Assembly: GCA_965214325.1 (NCBI GenBank)
Contig: CBDCBG010000006.1
Coordinates: 992,001-1,056,000 of the forward strand
Source of the DNA: JAJEFO01 sp965214325
GTDB lineage: Bacteria; Pseudomonadota; Alphaproteobacteria; Rhodobacterales; Rhodobacteraceae
Reading direction: 5' to 3'
DNA length: 64,000 bases
How positions within the stretch are numbered: the stretch's first letter is position 1; every line of letters begins with the position of its first letter. Below are positions 17,881-26,796 of the stretch, one piece after another. The notes beneath the pieces were generated by a model, which did no database searches, was not told the DNA's origin, and saw nothing but the letters and a program-made list of their open reading frames with translations. The position numbers were made by a program, and so were the translations under genes.

Positions 17881-19329
17881 TCAGGCACGCCAGAACCGTG
17901 ACGTGAACAGCACGAACACCACCAGCAGTTCGAGCCGACCCACAAGCATCGCCGACAACAGGATCCACTTCGCGGCATCGTTCAATCCGGCAAAGTTCCC
18001 GTCCGGGCCAATCTTGGTGCCAAGGCCCGGACCCACATTGGCAATCGCCGTGGCCGCGCCGCTTACGGACGTGACGAGATCAAGCCCCGTCGCCGAAAGG
18101 AGCACGGCCACGATTCCGAACGTGACAAGGAACATCGTGAGGAAGACCATGACCGAGGAAAGCACGTCCTCGCTCAGGCGCCGTCCGGCATACTTGAGCT
18201 GGTAGACCCCGTGCGGACTCTGTATGCGGCGGATCTGGTTCGCCACGGCCTTCAGCAGAATCTGGTACCTGAACACCTTGACCGAGCAGCTGGTCGACCC
18301 CGCGCACCCGCCGATCAGGCCGACAAGGAAGAACACCGTAACCGGAAACGCGCCCCATAGCTGGTAGTCCGTGCTCGCGTAGCCTGTGCCCGTCATGATC
18401 GACGTTATGTTGAACAAGGCCTCGCGCAGCGCGACGTGCGCCGCCGCACCCTGCGCCAGAAGCCTGTGAATTGCGACCAGGACGACAATTGTGAGCAGTG
18501 CCGCCAGAAAGGCACGCACCTGGCTGTCGCGCAGCAGCGGCTTCGACGAACCGGCAAGAATCTGCACGTAGCGCACGAAAGGCAGGCTCGCCAGTATCAT
18601 GAAGACCACCGCGACATACTCCGGCGCCCCTTGAAAGGTGCCGAATGACTGGTCATGGGTCGAAAAGCCGCCTGTCGCGATGGTGGTCATCGCATGGTTG
18701 GCGGCCTCGAAGAGCGGCATGCCGGCAACCAGGTAGGCCATTGCGCATGCAAATGTCAGGAAAAGGTAGATGATCGAGATGCGTGACGCGATTTCGGCAG
18801 CACGGGGCAGCACCTTGCCATCAGTGTCGAATCCCTCGGAACGGAAGATCTGCATGCCTCCGACCCTCAGCTCGGGAAGGAAGGCCATGGCAACGACGAT
18901 GATCCCTATGCCGCCGAACCATTGCAGCATGGACCGCCAGACAAGCAGGCCCGAAGGCACCGCGTCCAGCCCGCTGAACACCGTGGAGCCGGTCGTTGTC
19001 AGTCCGGACATCGCCTCGAAATACGCGTCCGTGAAATCCGCTCCGAGTTCACCCCACATGAACGGCAACGCCCCGAAGAACGGCAGCACGACCCAAACCC
19101 CTGTTGTCAGAAGGAAGATCTGCTGCAGATTCATGCCGCCTGCCACCGAATTGGACGATGCCATTGCCATCAATCCGCCGATCAGGAGCGTGATCAGGGC
19201 AACTTCCAGAAACGCTCCCGCGTGTTCATTGCCCTGGGCAAGATCCACGAACATCGGAATCAGCATGGAGATGCCAAGCGCGGCGACAAGAAGGCCTATG
19301 ACGTATCCGATTGGCCTGAAATCAACCAT
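17881..19329 (-). CDS. trkH: TrkH/KtrB-type potassium uptake protein
   Basis: A 482-residue inner-membrane potassium channel subunit. All four filter-forming P-loops are visible: AMSGLTTTGSTVFSGLD, ANHAMTTIATGGFSTHD, NITSIMTGTGYASTDYQ and SGAATAIANVGPGLG. Each has the filter glycine. The start ATG (MVDFRPIGYVIG) is downstream of an upstream in-frame alternative and begins right before the first membrane span. In related bacteria it works with the cytoplasmic NAD-binding TrkA; no trkA is present here. The end KWILLSAMLVGRLELLVV near the C-terminus is typical. Confidence 0.95.
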   Translation of the reverse strand: MVDFRPIGYVIGLLVAALGISMLIPMFVDLAQGNEHAGAFLEVALITLLIGGLMAMASSNSVAGGMNLQQIFLLTTGVWVVLPFFGALPFMWGELGADFTDAYFEAMSGLTTTGSTVFSGLDAVPSGLLVWRSMLQWFGGIGIIVVAMAFLPELRVGGMQIFRSEGFDTDGKVLPRAAEIASRISIIYLFLTFACAMAYLVAGMPLFEAANHAMTTIATGGFSTHDQSFGTFQGAPEYVAVVFMILASLPFVRYVQILAGSSKPLLRDSQVRAFLAALLTIVVLVAIHRLLAQGAAAHVALREALFNITSIMTGTGYASTDYQLWGAFPVTVFFLVGLIGGCAGSTSCSVKVFRYQILLKAVANQIRRIQSPHGVYQLKYAGRRLSEDVLSSVMVFLTMFLVTFGIVAVLLSATGLDLVTSVSGAATAIANVGPGLGTKIGPDGNFAGLNDAAKWILLSAMLVGRLELLVVFVLFTSRFWRA

Positions 19330-19758
19330 GCAGCGAGCCTTGGCCATGGGACCGGCCCAAGTCAACTGCAGAGCGACATGCGCCGCGCCGCCCGTCAGCC
19401 ACCACGGTCAGCTTGCTTCCCGGCGGTCCGTGGGCTCTGCAGGAAGCGGCAATTCTTGACCGCCTCCTGGTCGGCAGCCAGGCTGGCCGGGCCGGTTGCT
19501 TCCGTCTCGGGCTCACGGGTGCAGCCGTCCTTCGCGTTGCACAGGGCCGGCATCCGGAAGTCCGGGATTCCGACATGCAGAAGCTCCCGCCGCTCGCCAG
19601 CCGTCCGCGAGGCCAGGCCGTTCCGGAACTCGGCCAACGCCACATGGCATGCGGCCTCCGGCTTGACGGGTTCGCGGCATCGATCAGAACGGCCCTCCGC
19701 GGACACCAGGCTCAATTGGTCGGCCGAATGCCTGCTCCGAGGCGCACGGACGTGCACG
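19330..19758. other. Gene-free stretch upstream of trkH
   Basis: About 430 bases with overlapping frames on both strands, none of which resembles a known family or has a good ribosome-binding site. It must contain the trkH promoter. Codon-like bias is absent in the frames I read, so I treat it as non-coding or degraded. Confidence 0.45.
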
Positions 19759-20595
19759 TCAGTCTCCCGCCACTCCGGCGACGGGCCACCGGGCTGCTTT
19801 CGGTGGCAATCCAGTGCCGTTCCCGGCATCTCGCGCGTCGCGTGACCTGCCGCACGTCACGTAGCGCGCCACGAATCGCTTCAGGATGCGCTCGGGCTCC
19901 GCCACATCCGCAGCCAGGCATGCCTCGGTCAGGGCGGCGGCCTCTTGAGGCAGGAAATACCCGAAATCGCGATAGATCCGGATGCGGTCGGCAAAGATCT
20001 GCCCGTCCGCCTCCGGGTGAAACTGCGTGGCATAGACGTTCTCGCCCGCCCGGATCATCTGGAAGGGGCACGTTTCCGAGGACATGAGATGCACCGTGCC
20101 GTCGGGCAGTTCCTGAACCGCTTCCTTGTGGCCAAGCAGAGCGTTGAACCTGAGCGGCAGCCCGGCCAGCAACGGATCCACCTGCCCCGCCTCCGTTACA
20201 TTGCACGGCACGGCCGATACCGGCTCCGAATACCGTTCCTTCGAAACCCGCGCTCCCTGGTGATGCGCCAGCAGGCCAATGCCGTAGCAGCACCCGAGGA
20301 ACGGCATGTCCCGGGCAAGTATCTCGGGCATCAATGCCAGAAGCTCCGATTCCGCCCGCGCCTCGACCGGATCGCGCGTGGCCGGATCGTCGCTCACGCA
20401 GCCTGGGCCGCCGCCGACAATGACGGCCGAGTAGTCGTCGAGCGAGAACCCCGTCGGCAATGGCCCCGTCTCCATCCTGTGTCGGCGAACCTCCGATTCA
20501 TTCAGGCGACCCTTTTCGAGGAACGCGCGGAATTCGCCATCCGACGCCTCGTCCTCCGGGCGCAGTTGAAGAATGAGAACCGGTTTCGGCGCCAT
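19759..20595 (-). CDS. Class I glutamine amidotransferase-like protein
   Basis: A 278-residue stand-alone type 1 glutamine amidotransferase. The nucleophile is Cys103 in PFLGCCYGIGLLAHHQG, and the His193/Glu195 pair is in ATQFHPEADGQ. It resembles the GMP-synthase-like amidotransferases that deaminate glutamine or hydrolyse gamma-glutamyl conjugates; the substrate is unknown. The start at 20595 (MAPKPVLILQLRPED) removes an upstream extension. The enzyme domain appears complete at about residue 247; the last 30 residues (SRDARDAGNGTGL onward) look like a random tail, possibly from loss of the original stop. It is followed on the same strand by nothing recognisable and preceded by metZ. Confidence 0.85.
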   Translation of the reverse strand: MAPKPVLILQLRPEDEASDGEFRAFLEKGRLNESEVRRHRMETGPLPTGFSLDDYSAVIVGGGPGCVSDDPATRDPVEARAESELLALMPEILARDMPFLGCCYGIGLLAHHQGARVSKERYSEPVSAVPCNVTEAGQVDPLLAGLPLRFNALLGHKEAVQELPDGTVHLMSSETCPFQMIRAGENVYATQFHPEADGQIFADRIRIYRDFGYFLPQEAAALTEACLAADVAEPERILKRFVARYVTCGRSRDARDAGNGTGLPPKAARWPVAGVAGD

Positions 20596-20671
20596 CAGGG
20601 CCAAGGCCCTTTCCGCGGGCCCGGCCCGAAAGGGTTGCGAATCGGCAGGCCGCATATGGCCGGTCTCCGCT

Positions 20672-21853
20672 TCATGCGGCCTCGAGAGCCTGCCGGATGT
20701 CCTGAATCTGGTCGTCGACGTCTTCCAGTCCCACGGACAGGCGGACCAGCCCAGGTGATATGCCCAGTTCGTCCCGCTGCTCCTCGGTCAGTCGCTGATG
20801 AGTCGTGGTGGCCGGATGCGTCACGATTGACTTTGCATCCCCCAGATTGTTCGAGATGATGACTATCCGGAGCGCATTCAGGAACCTGAACGCGGCCTCC
20901 TTTCCTCCCTTGAGCACGAAGGTCACGACCGTGCCGCCCATCTCCATTTGCGCCATCGCGGTTTCGTGCTGGGGATGAGACGGCAAGCCCGGATAGACGA
21001 CCCTTTCGAGGCGCGCGTGACCCTCGAACGCCTCTGCCAGCTTCCGGGCGCTCTCCGACTGCGCCCTGACACGTAGGTCTAGCGTCTCAATGCCCTTCAG
21101 CAACACCCATGCCGTGAACGGGCTCATCGCGCCGCCCGTATGCTTCAGGAAAGGTTCCAGCGTCTTGCGGACATAGTCCCTGGTTCCGAGCACGACGCCA
21201 CCCAGTACCCGCCCCTGACCGTCGATATGCTTGGTCGCGGAGTAGACGACGACGTCCGCCCCGAGATCCAGCACCCGGCTCAGAACGGGAGTCGAGAACA
21301 CGTTGTCGACTATTAGCTTCGCTCCCACATCATGCGCAATCGCCGCCACCGCCTTGATGTCAATCACTTCAAGCGTGGGATTGGAGATGCTTTCCAGGAA
21401 CACGGCCTTGGTGTCCGGCCTGACCGCCGCCCGCCACGCATCGAGATCGGTGCCGTCAACGAAGGTGACGTCCACGCCGAAGCGCTGCAGCACTTCCTCC
21501 AGGATGTAGAGGCAGGATCCGAACAGCGCTCGCGCCGAAACCACATGGTCGCCCGCCTTGAGCATCGATGCCAGGGACGCGTAAACCGCCGCCATGCCGG
21601 AGGCCGTGGCGAACGCGTCCTCGGCGCCTTCTATCGCGGCGGTCCGCTCCTCGAACATCCGCACTGTCGGGTTCCCGTAGCGCGTATAGACGAATTCGTC
21701 CTCGCCAGCCTCCTCGAAACGCTGCGCGGCCTGTTCGGCGGTCTCGTAGACAAAGCCCTGCGTGAGAAAGATCGATTCGGCGACCTCCCCGTACTGGCTT
21801 CGCCGGATGCCTTCATGCACGAGTTTCGTGCGATTCTTCCAGTCTTCGGTAAT
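20672..21853 (-). CDS. metZ: O-succinylhomoserine sulfhydrylase, probable AUU start
   Basis: A PLP enzyme of about 393 residues that makes homocysteine directly from O-succinylhomoserine and sulfide. The PLP lysine is Lys208 in VVVYSATKHIDGQG, and substrate and cofactor loops are VYTRYGNPTVRMFEERTAA and LESISNPTLEVIDI. No ATG, GTG or TTG lies at the expected N-terminus. The sequence TEDWKNRTKLVHEGIRRSQY, which aligns with family N-termini, is preceded by an ATT that follows GGAGG by 7 bases. A TTG at 21961 is in frame but lies inside the riboswitch. I therefore place the start at ATT 21853. A SAM-II type riboswitch is upstream, so methionine status should control expression. Confidence 0.9.
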   Translation of the reverse strand: MTEDWKNRTKLVHEGIRRSQYGEVAESIFLTQGFVYETAEQAAQRFEEAGEDEFVYTRYGNPTVRMFEERTAAIEGAEDAFATASGMAAVYASLASMLKAGDHVVSARALFGSCLYILEEVLQRFGVDVTFVDGTDLDAWRAAVRPDTKAVFLESISNPTLEVIDIKAVAAIAHDVGAKLIVDNVFSTPVLSRVLDLGADVVVYSATKHIDGQGRVLGGVVLGTRDYVRKTLEPFLKHTGGAMSPFTAWVLLKGIETLDLRVRAQSESARKLAEAFEGHARLERVVYPGLPSHPQHETAMAQMEMGGTVVTFVLKGGKEAAFRFLNALRIVIISNNLGDAKSIVTHPATTTHQRLTEEQRDELGISPGLVRLSVGLEDVDDQIQDIRQALEAA

Positions 21854-21913
21854 GGGGACGCCTCCTATCCAAACCCGGTCCGACTGCGAGAGCGTCAGGG
21901 GCGTGAACGTCCC

Positions 21914-21972
21914 AGACCTCTTTAGCGGTGTCTTTTTCGTGGCCCGCAATCCGGTGAACAAATCGCCACGTG
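21914..21972 (-). promoter_or_regulatory. SAM-II (SAM_alpha) riboswitch candidate upstream of metZ
   Basis: On the minus strand the region reads CGTGGC, GATTTG, ACCGGATTGC, GGCCACG, a run of A residues and GCTAAAGAGG. This matches block by block the SAM-II aptamer as I remember it from the structure of the metX riboswitch (GCGC, GATTTA, ACCGTATTGC, GCGC, GCTAAAAAGG). P1 is a perfect 6-bp stem (21965-21970 with 21938-21943). The element lies 61 bases before the proposed metZ start, the biologically expected gene. Directly after it, GGGACG could pair with CGTCCC located beside the GGAGG site, giving a plausible translation-control platform. Confidence 0.82.
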
Positions 21973-22441
21973 CAGCACTGCGTACTAGTGCCCGGAACCG
22001 GGGTCAAGGGCGACGCCGAAGGCATCATGGAGAGTTCTTCGACCATTCTCGCCGCTGAAGCGAAACGCCAACCCTGAATCCGGGCGACATCGCAGAAGGC
22101 AAGGCTTGAGGAAGCCGGAACCCGTTACCTGCCATGACGCGCGCGCCGGCGACGGAACACCGCACGAACTGGACGCGGCGCCGGCTCTCACCGCCCACCC
22201 GATGCAGACTTTCCGGCGCAGGCGTTCAACGTCCGTGCGCAAGGCGCAGCGCGGGGCATGTTGCCAGTGCAAGGCGGTGCCTGATTCGGGAGTCCTCGCC
22301 ATGAAGACATCGCGGCCGTCACCGGAAGGCATGGCCAAGCCGCCATCGACATCCCGGCAAGCGGAACCGGCGCCCCTTGAACTCGCCCCAAAATACGCCA
22401 CCTAGTGCCGAAGCGACAAGCGGCCCCGGAAAGGAAACGGC
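21973..22441. other. Gene-free stretch between metZ and the GST gene
   Basis: About 470 bases between divergent genes. It must hold the promoter of the metZ leader and that of the GST gene. No reading frame on either strand resembles a known protein. A short stretch near 22090 (AAGGCTTGAGG) faintly recalls the left end of the dispersed repeat but is too short to call. Confidence 0.45.
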
Positions 22442-23155
22442 ATGCCCGACCCGATAGATCTCCATTACTGGCCAACCCCGAACGGCTGGAAAGTCACCAT
22501 AGCGCTCGAGGAGATGGGCCTGCCCTACGCGCTTCATCTTGTGGACATCGGCAAGGGCGACCAGTTCGACCCGGAATTCCTCAAGCTCTCCCCCAACAAC
22601 CGCATGCCGGCCATCATTGATCCGGACGGACCGGAAGGCCATCCGATCTCGATCTTTGAATCCGGAGCCATCCTGCAATATCTCGGCCGCAAGACGGGAC
22701 AATTCTACGGATCGTCGGATCGCGACCGGATCGTCATCGACCAGTGGCTGATGTGGCAGATGGGCGGTGTTGGCCCGATGGCAGGCCAAGCGCATCATTT
22801 CCTGAAATACGCCCCGCAGCGCACACCCCCCGAAGTCCTTCCCTATGCACAGAAGCGCTACAGAAACGAGGTCGGGAGACTCTACAACGTGCTCAACACC
22901 AGGCTTGAGGACAACCAATTCGTCGCCGGTGACTACTCGATTGCCGACATGGCCATCTGGCCCTGGGCGCAAAACTGGGAAGGGCAGGAACAGGCCATCG
23001 ACGACAAGCCCCACTTCGCGCGCTGGCTGGACGAGGTGGGAAACCGCCCTTCAGTCATCAGGGGCAAGGCGGTCGCGGCGGAAGTGCGTGACCGTCAGCA
23101 GTCCCCTGAGGAAAGGGAGGTTTCAGACAAGATTCTCTTCGAACAGAAGGGGTGA
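22442..23155 (+). CDS. Glutathione S-transferase, YghU/YfcG-like
   Basis: A 237-residue cytoplasmic protein with an N-terminal thioredoxin-like domain (IDLHYWPTPNGWKVTIALEE, residues 5-24). The conserved NNRMPAIIDPDGPEGHP and IFESGAILQYLGRKTG bind glutathione. The helical C-terminal domain contains FVAGDYSIADMAIWPWAQ, the usual N-capping motif. The Thr/Asn-type N-terminus (TPNGWK) is that of the nu-class GSTs related to YfcG and YghU, which have disulfide-bond reductase activity. SD-like GGAAAGGAAA precedes the ATG. Confidence 0.93.
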   Translation: MPDPIDLHYWPTPNGWKVTIALEEMGLPYALHLVDIGKGDQFDPEFLKLSPNNRMPAIIDPDGPEGHPISIFESGAILQYLGRKTGQFYGSSDRDRIVIDQWLMWQMGGVGPMAGQAHHFLKYAPQRTPPEVLPYAQKRYRNEVGRLYNVLNTRLEDNQFVAGDYSIADMAIWPWAQNWEGQEQAIDDKPHFARWLDEVGNRPSVIRGKAVAAEVRDRQQSPEEREVSDKILFEQKG

Positions 23156-23243
23156 CGTCCCCGGGCTCCCGACCGACCGTTTGGCCCAGCCACCTTTCTT
23201 CGAAGGCACGCCTGTCAGCCGCTGTGCCGCGCTCGGGCGGCGC

Positions 23244-23855
23244 CTATTCCGCCCCGTCTGCCTGTTCCTCAGTCAAGTCATGCCGCAGGGTCAGCATCTG
23301 GAGCCAGACGAACAGGAACAGCGCGATCGGGAACCCGAACGTCTCGATCTTGACCCAGGCATCCGTCGACATCGTTCGCCAGACAATCTCGTTGGCCAGC
23401 GCAAGTCCGGCAAAGAAGGCCGCCAGACGCTTGGTGAGCTTCATCCAGCCTTCGCTCGTCAGGGGCAGGAATTCGGCCATGGCCCAAGCAAGGTAAGACC
23501 TGCCTTGCAAGAGCCCGATCCCGAGAATGCCAGACAGGACCCCGTAGACCAGGGTGGTCTTCACCTTGAAGAACCGCTCGTCGTTCAGCCAGACCGTGAG
23601 GCCGCCGAAGATCACCACCATCACGATGGTGAAGACCTGCATCCGGCTCAGGCGGCCCGTCAGCTTCCAGAGGATCGCCATCGAGACCAGCAGGATCGGC
23701 ACGAACAGGCCAGCCGCCACGATGAATCCGGAATACTCCGTGCCTCCGAAGGCGTAGGTGTCATCCCGCATCCACAGATAGGCCACGAAGAACAGCAGCG
23801 GCGGGCCCAGTTCGAGCACCTGCTTGACCGCCGGATTCAGCTTGGATTCACTCAT
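23244..23855 (-). CDS. yciB: Septation protein A family (YciB/IspZ)
   Basis: A 203-residue inner-membrane protein with five to six hydrophobic spans. It begins SESKLNPAVKQVLELGPPLL and includes the conserved VYGVLSGILGIGLLQGRSYL and a C-terminal FGFPIALFLFVWLQ. The family is linked to cell-envelope synthesis and intracellular septation in other bacteria. The ATG overlaps the purD stop (ATGA), so the gene is coupled to purD. An upstream in-frame start inside purD is rejected. Confidence 0.93.
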   Translation of the reverse strand: MSESKLNPAVKQVLELGPPLLFFVAYLWMRDDTYAFGGTEYSGFIVAAGLFVPILLVSMAILWKLTGRLSRMQVFTIVMVVIFGGLTVWLNDERFFKVKTTLVYGVLSGILGIGLLQGRSYLAWAMAEFLPLTSEGWMKLTKRLAAFFAGLALANEIVWRTMSTDAWVKIETFGFPIALFLFVWLQMLTLRHDLTEEQADGAE

Positions 23856-25117
23856 CCCAGAGCCCGCCAGCCGATATCTCGTCGGCACATTCCGCCAGGC
23901 CAGTCGATCCTGTCGACCAGCGCATAGGCGGCATCCCGGGCCTCCTGCAAGCTGTCGCCACGGGCGGTCGCGTTCAGGACCCGGCCACCGGCGGAGACGA
24001 TTCCGTGTTCTGTCCGCGAGGTTCCCGCGTGAAACACCATCTGGCGAGAATCGCCGGCCAGACCGTCAAGGCCGGCGATTGGATTGCCCTTCTCGTAGTC
24101 ACCCGGATAGCCCTTGGCGGCCATCACGACTGTCATTGCATGGTCCCCTGCCCAATTGACTCTCGCTTCCGAAAGCCTTCCCTCGGCAGCGGCCTGCATG
24201 AGATCCAGGGCCTGCGCGCCGAGCCGCATCATCAATGGCTGGCACTCCGGATCACCGAACCTCACGTTGTACTCGACCAGCCGGGGGGTGCCGTTCTCAA
24301 TCATGAGGCCCGCGTACAGCACGCCCTGATAGGGAGTGCCGCGCCGAACCATTTCCGCAAGCGTCGGGTGGATGATTTCCTCCATCGTGCGGGCGGCGAC
24401 GGATTCGTTCAGTACGGGCGCGGGCGAATACGCGCCCATCCCGCCGGTATTGGGTCCCGTGTCGCCCTCGCCTACCCGCTTGTGATCCTGAGCCGTGCCA
24501 ACTGGCAAGGCGTCCGTTCCGTCACAAAGCACGAAGAACGAAGCCTCCTCGCCATCCATGAACTCCTCGATCACCAATTCGGCGCCGGCGGCCCCGAGCG
24601 CGCCTCCGAGCATGTCGTCAACGGCCACTTCCGCTGCCGCCGTGTCCTGGGCAACGATGACGCCCTTGCCAGCCGCCAGCCCGTCTGCCTTCACGACGAT
24701 CGGCGCGCCGCGCTCGCGAATGTAGGCCTTGGCGGCGGCTGCCTCCGTGAATCGCGCCCAAGCTGCCGTAGGAACGTCGGCGGCGTCACAGACTTCCTTG
24801 GTGAACCGCTTCGAGGATTCCAGTCGCGCCGCCTCCCGCGACGGACCGAAAACCTTGAACCCGGCGGCGCGAAAGTCGTCGGCCACCCCGGCCGCCAATG
24901 GCGCCTCCGGCCCGACGACCACGAGATCAATCGAATTCGCATCGGCGCATTCCACCATTCTTGGCCCGTCCTCGATATCGAGAGAGGCGCATTCGGCAAT
25001 CGCCGCGATCCCCGCATTGCCGGGCGCGACGATCAGCCGGTCACATTTCGGATTCTGCATCACGGCCCAGGCCAGCGCGTGTTCCCGTCCGCCGCCGCCA
25101 AGAATCAGAATATTCAT
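23852..25117 (-). CDS. purD: Phosphoribosylamine-glycine ligase
   Basis: A 421-residue ATP-grasp enzyme, the second step of purine synthesis, joining glycine to phosphoribosylamine. The N-terminus MNILILGGGGREHALAW is diagnostic. The ATP-grasp domain contains APIVVKADGLAAGKGVIVA and EASFFVLCDGTDALPV. The metal-binding region is AQDHKRVGEGDTGPNTGGMG and LVEYNVRFGDPECQPLM. It is divergent from xseA across 78 bases, an arrangement common in Rhodobacterales. C-terminal GMCRRDIGWRALG is the standard end. Confidence 0.98.
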   Translation of the reverse strand: MNILILGGGGREHALAWAVMQNPKCDRLIVAPGNAGIAAIAECASLDIEDGPRMVECADANSIDLVVVGPEAPLAAGVADDFRAAGFKVFGPSREAARLESSKRFTKEVCDAADVPTAAWARFTEAAAAKAYIRERGAPIVVKADGLAAGKGVIVAQDTAAAEVAVDDMLGGALGAAGAELVIEEFMDGEEASFFVLCDGTDALPVGTAQDHKRVGEGDTGPNTGGMGAYSPAPVLNESVAARTMEEIIHPTLAEMVRRGTPYQGVLYAGLMIENGTPRLVEYNVRFGDPECQPLMMRLGAQALDLMQAAAEGRLSEARVNWAGDHAMTVVMAAKGYPGDYEKGNPIAGLDGLAGDSRQMVFHAGTSRTEHGIVSAGGRVLNATARGDSLQEARDAAYALVDRIDWPGGMCRRDIGWRALG

Positions 25118-25195
25118 CGGCGCTCCGCTTCCCCTTCGTTGGCTGGCGTTCTAGGGTCCCGCCCGGGGAAGCACAAGGCGACCGCGGACGCGAAC

Positions 25196-26743
25196 ATGGA
25201 GCTATTCGAGGAAGTATCCGGCGACAACACGCCCGAATTCACCGTGAGCGAGATCGCGGGTCGCGTGAAGCGCCTTGTGGAATCGGAACTCGGCTGGGTT
25301 CGCGTGCGAGGCGAAGTCGGTCGGGTGGTGCTGGCGCGGTCAGGGCATCTGTATTTCGACCTCAAGGATGAACGCTCCGTGCTCTCGTGCATGACGTGGA
25401 GGAGCCAGGTGCCCGCGCTGGCCATGATGCCCGAAGAGGGCATGGAGGTGATCGCCGAGGGCAAGATGACCGCCTCCGGATTCCAGTCGAGATTCAGCCT
25501 GAACGCCGAGCGCATCGTCGTTGCAGGCGAAGGCGCACTGATGGCGATGCTTGAAAGGCGCAAGAAGAAGCTTGCAGCCGAAGGCCTCTTTGACGAAGCG
25601 AACAAGAAACCGCTGCCATATCTGCCAAACGTCATAGGAGTCATCACGTCGCCGCAGGGGGTCGTGATCCGGGACATACTGCACAGGCTCCGCGAAAGAT
25701 TTCCGAGGGAAGTCGTCATCTGGCCCGTAGCCGTGCAGGGTGACGCCGCCGCACCGGAAGTGGCGCGGGCCATTGCCGGGTTCAGCGCGCTGCAGCCTGG
25801 CGGGTCCCCGCCCCGCCCCGACCTCCTGATTGTCGCGCGGGGCGGCGGTTCGATCGAGGACCTCTGGGGCTTCAACGAGGAGATTGTGGCACGCGCGGCA
25901 TCGGCATCGGAAATTCCGCTGATTTCCGCGGTCGGGCACGAGACCGACACAACGCTCCTGGACTTTGCCGCCGACCGCAGGGCGCCCACGCCGACGGCAG
26001 CGGCGGAGATCTCGGTGCCAGTCCGTTCGGAAGTGCTTGCGGACCTGGCCGGCCACGAGGCGCGGCTGTCGCGGAGCATGGCACGCAACGTGGACACGCT
26101 GCGCCAACGGATCACCGCGCTAGCACGCCTCCTGCCGCAGCCGGAAGCCCTCATCGCCGATCCGGGCCAGCGGCTCGACCGCGCCAGCGAATCCCTGCCC
26201 AGACGGCTCACCCAACTGTTGGAACGCAAGCGAGGCCACCTCGTCGGCGCGGCGGCCGGCCTGCGGCCAACGCTCTTCAAGTCCAGACTGGGCCGCGAGA
26301 GCCAGTTGCTCGATCACCGGACGAAAGGCCTTGCAGGGGGTCTCAGACACGCAGTCGAACGCAGGAACGAACGCTTGTCTGCGTTGGTTGCCCGTCTCCG
26401 CATCGGGCAAATCCGGGAGCGGGCACGGCAAAATAGGGGAGACCTTGACCAAGTCGGCACGAGGATGACGACGGCAGTCGAGACCGGACTGGCTCGGCTC
26501 GCCGACCACCTTAAAGCACTGGAGCGAACGCGGGCCAGCCTTGGCTACAAGGCGACGCTGGCCCGTGGCTATGCGATCGTTCGCAGCGGCAAGTCCGTGC
26601 TGACCACGGCAGAAGAGGCCCGCCGCGCAAAGTCACTGGAAATCGAGTTCCGGGACGGGCGGATCGAGGTCAGGGGCACGAAGGACGATTCGAGGAAATC
26701 AGGAACGCCCGGGGCACGGACCGGCCGGAACATGCAATCCTGA
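25196..26743 (+). CDS. xseA: Exodeoxyribonuclease VII large subunit
   Basis: A 515-residue subunit of the single-strand exonuclease. An N-terminal OB-fold reads FTVSEIAGRVKRLVESELG with VRGEVGRVVLARSGHLYFDL. The catalytic domain contains VIGVITSPQGVVIRDILHRL, LLIVARGGGSIEDLWGFNEE and PLISAVGHETDTTLLDFAAD, then APTPTAAAE. A long coiled-coil follows from about residue 290, and the C-terminal ATLARGYAIVRS closes it. The frame is open far upstream through the divergent purD gene; the ATG at 25196 is chosen from family length. No xseB follows immediately. Confidence 0.97.
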   Translation: MELFEEVSGDNTPEFTVSEIAGRVKRLVESELGWVRVRGEVGRVVLARSGHLYFDLKDERSVLSCMTWRSQVPALAMMPEEGMEVIAEGKMTASGFQSRFSLNAERIVVAGEGALMAMLERRKKKLAAEGLFDEANKKPLPYLPNVIGVITSPQGVVIRDILHRLRERFPREVVIWPVAVQGDAAAPEVARAIAGFSALQPGGSPPRPDLLIVARGGGSIEDLWGFNEEIVARAASASEIPLISAVGHETDTTLLDFAADRRAPTPTAAAEISVPVRSEVLADLAGHEARLSRSMARNVDTLRQRITALARLLPQPEALIADPGQRLDRASESLPRRLTQLLERKRGHLVGAAAGLRPTLFKSRLGRESQLLDHRTKGLAGGLRHAVERRNERLSALVARLRIGQIRERARQNRGDLDQVGTRMTTAVETGLARLADHLKALERTRASLGYKATLARGYAIVRSGKSVLTTAEEARRAKSLEIEFRDGRIEVRGTKDDSRKSGTPGARTGRNMQS

Positions 26744-26796
26744 TACTCTTCACGATCCATCTTCCATCTCGGACCTTCCGGGATTAGGTCGTGGGC

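Noticed and set aside
22081..22130. Possible fifth trace of the dispersed repeat (AAGGCTTGAGG)
   Set aside because: Only about 10 bases match; within chance in GC-rich sequence.
24005..25195. Upstream extension of the xseA frame through purD
   Set aside because: Antisense to purD, with no family similarity; xseA starts at 25196.
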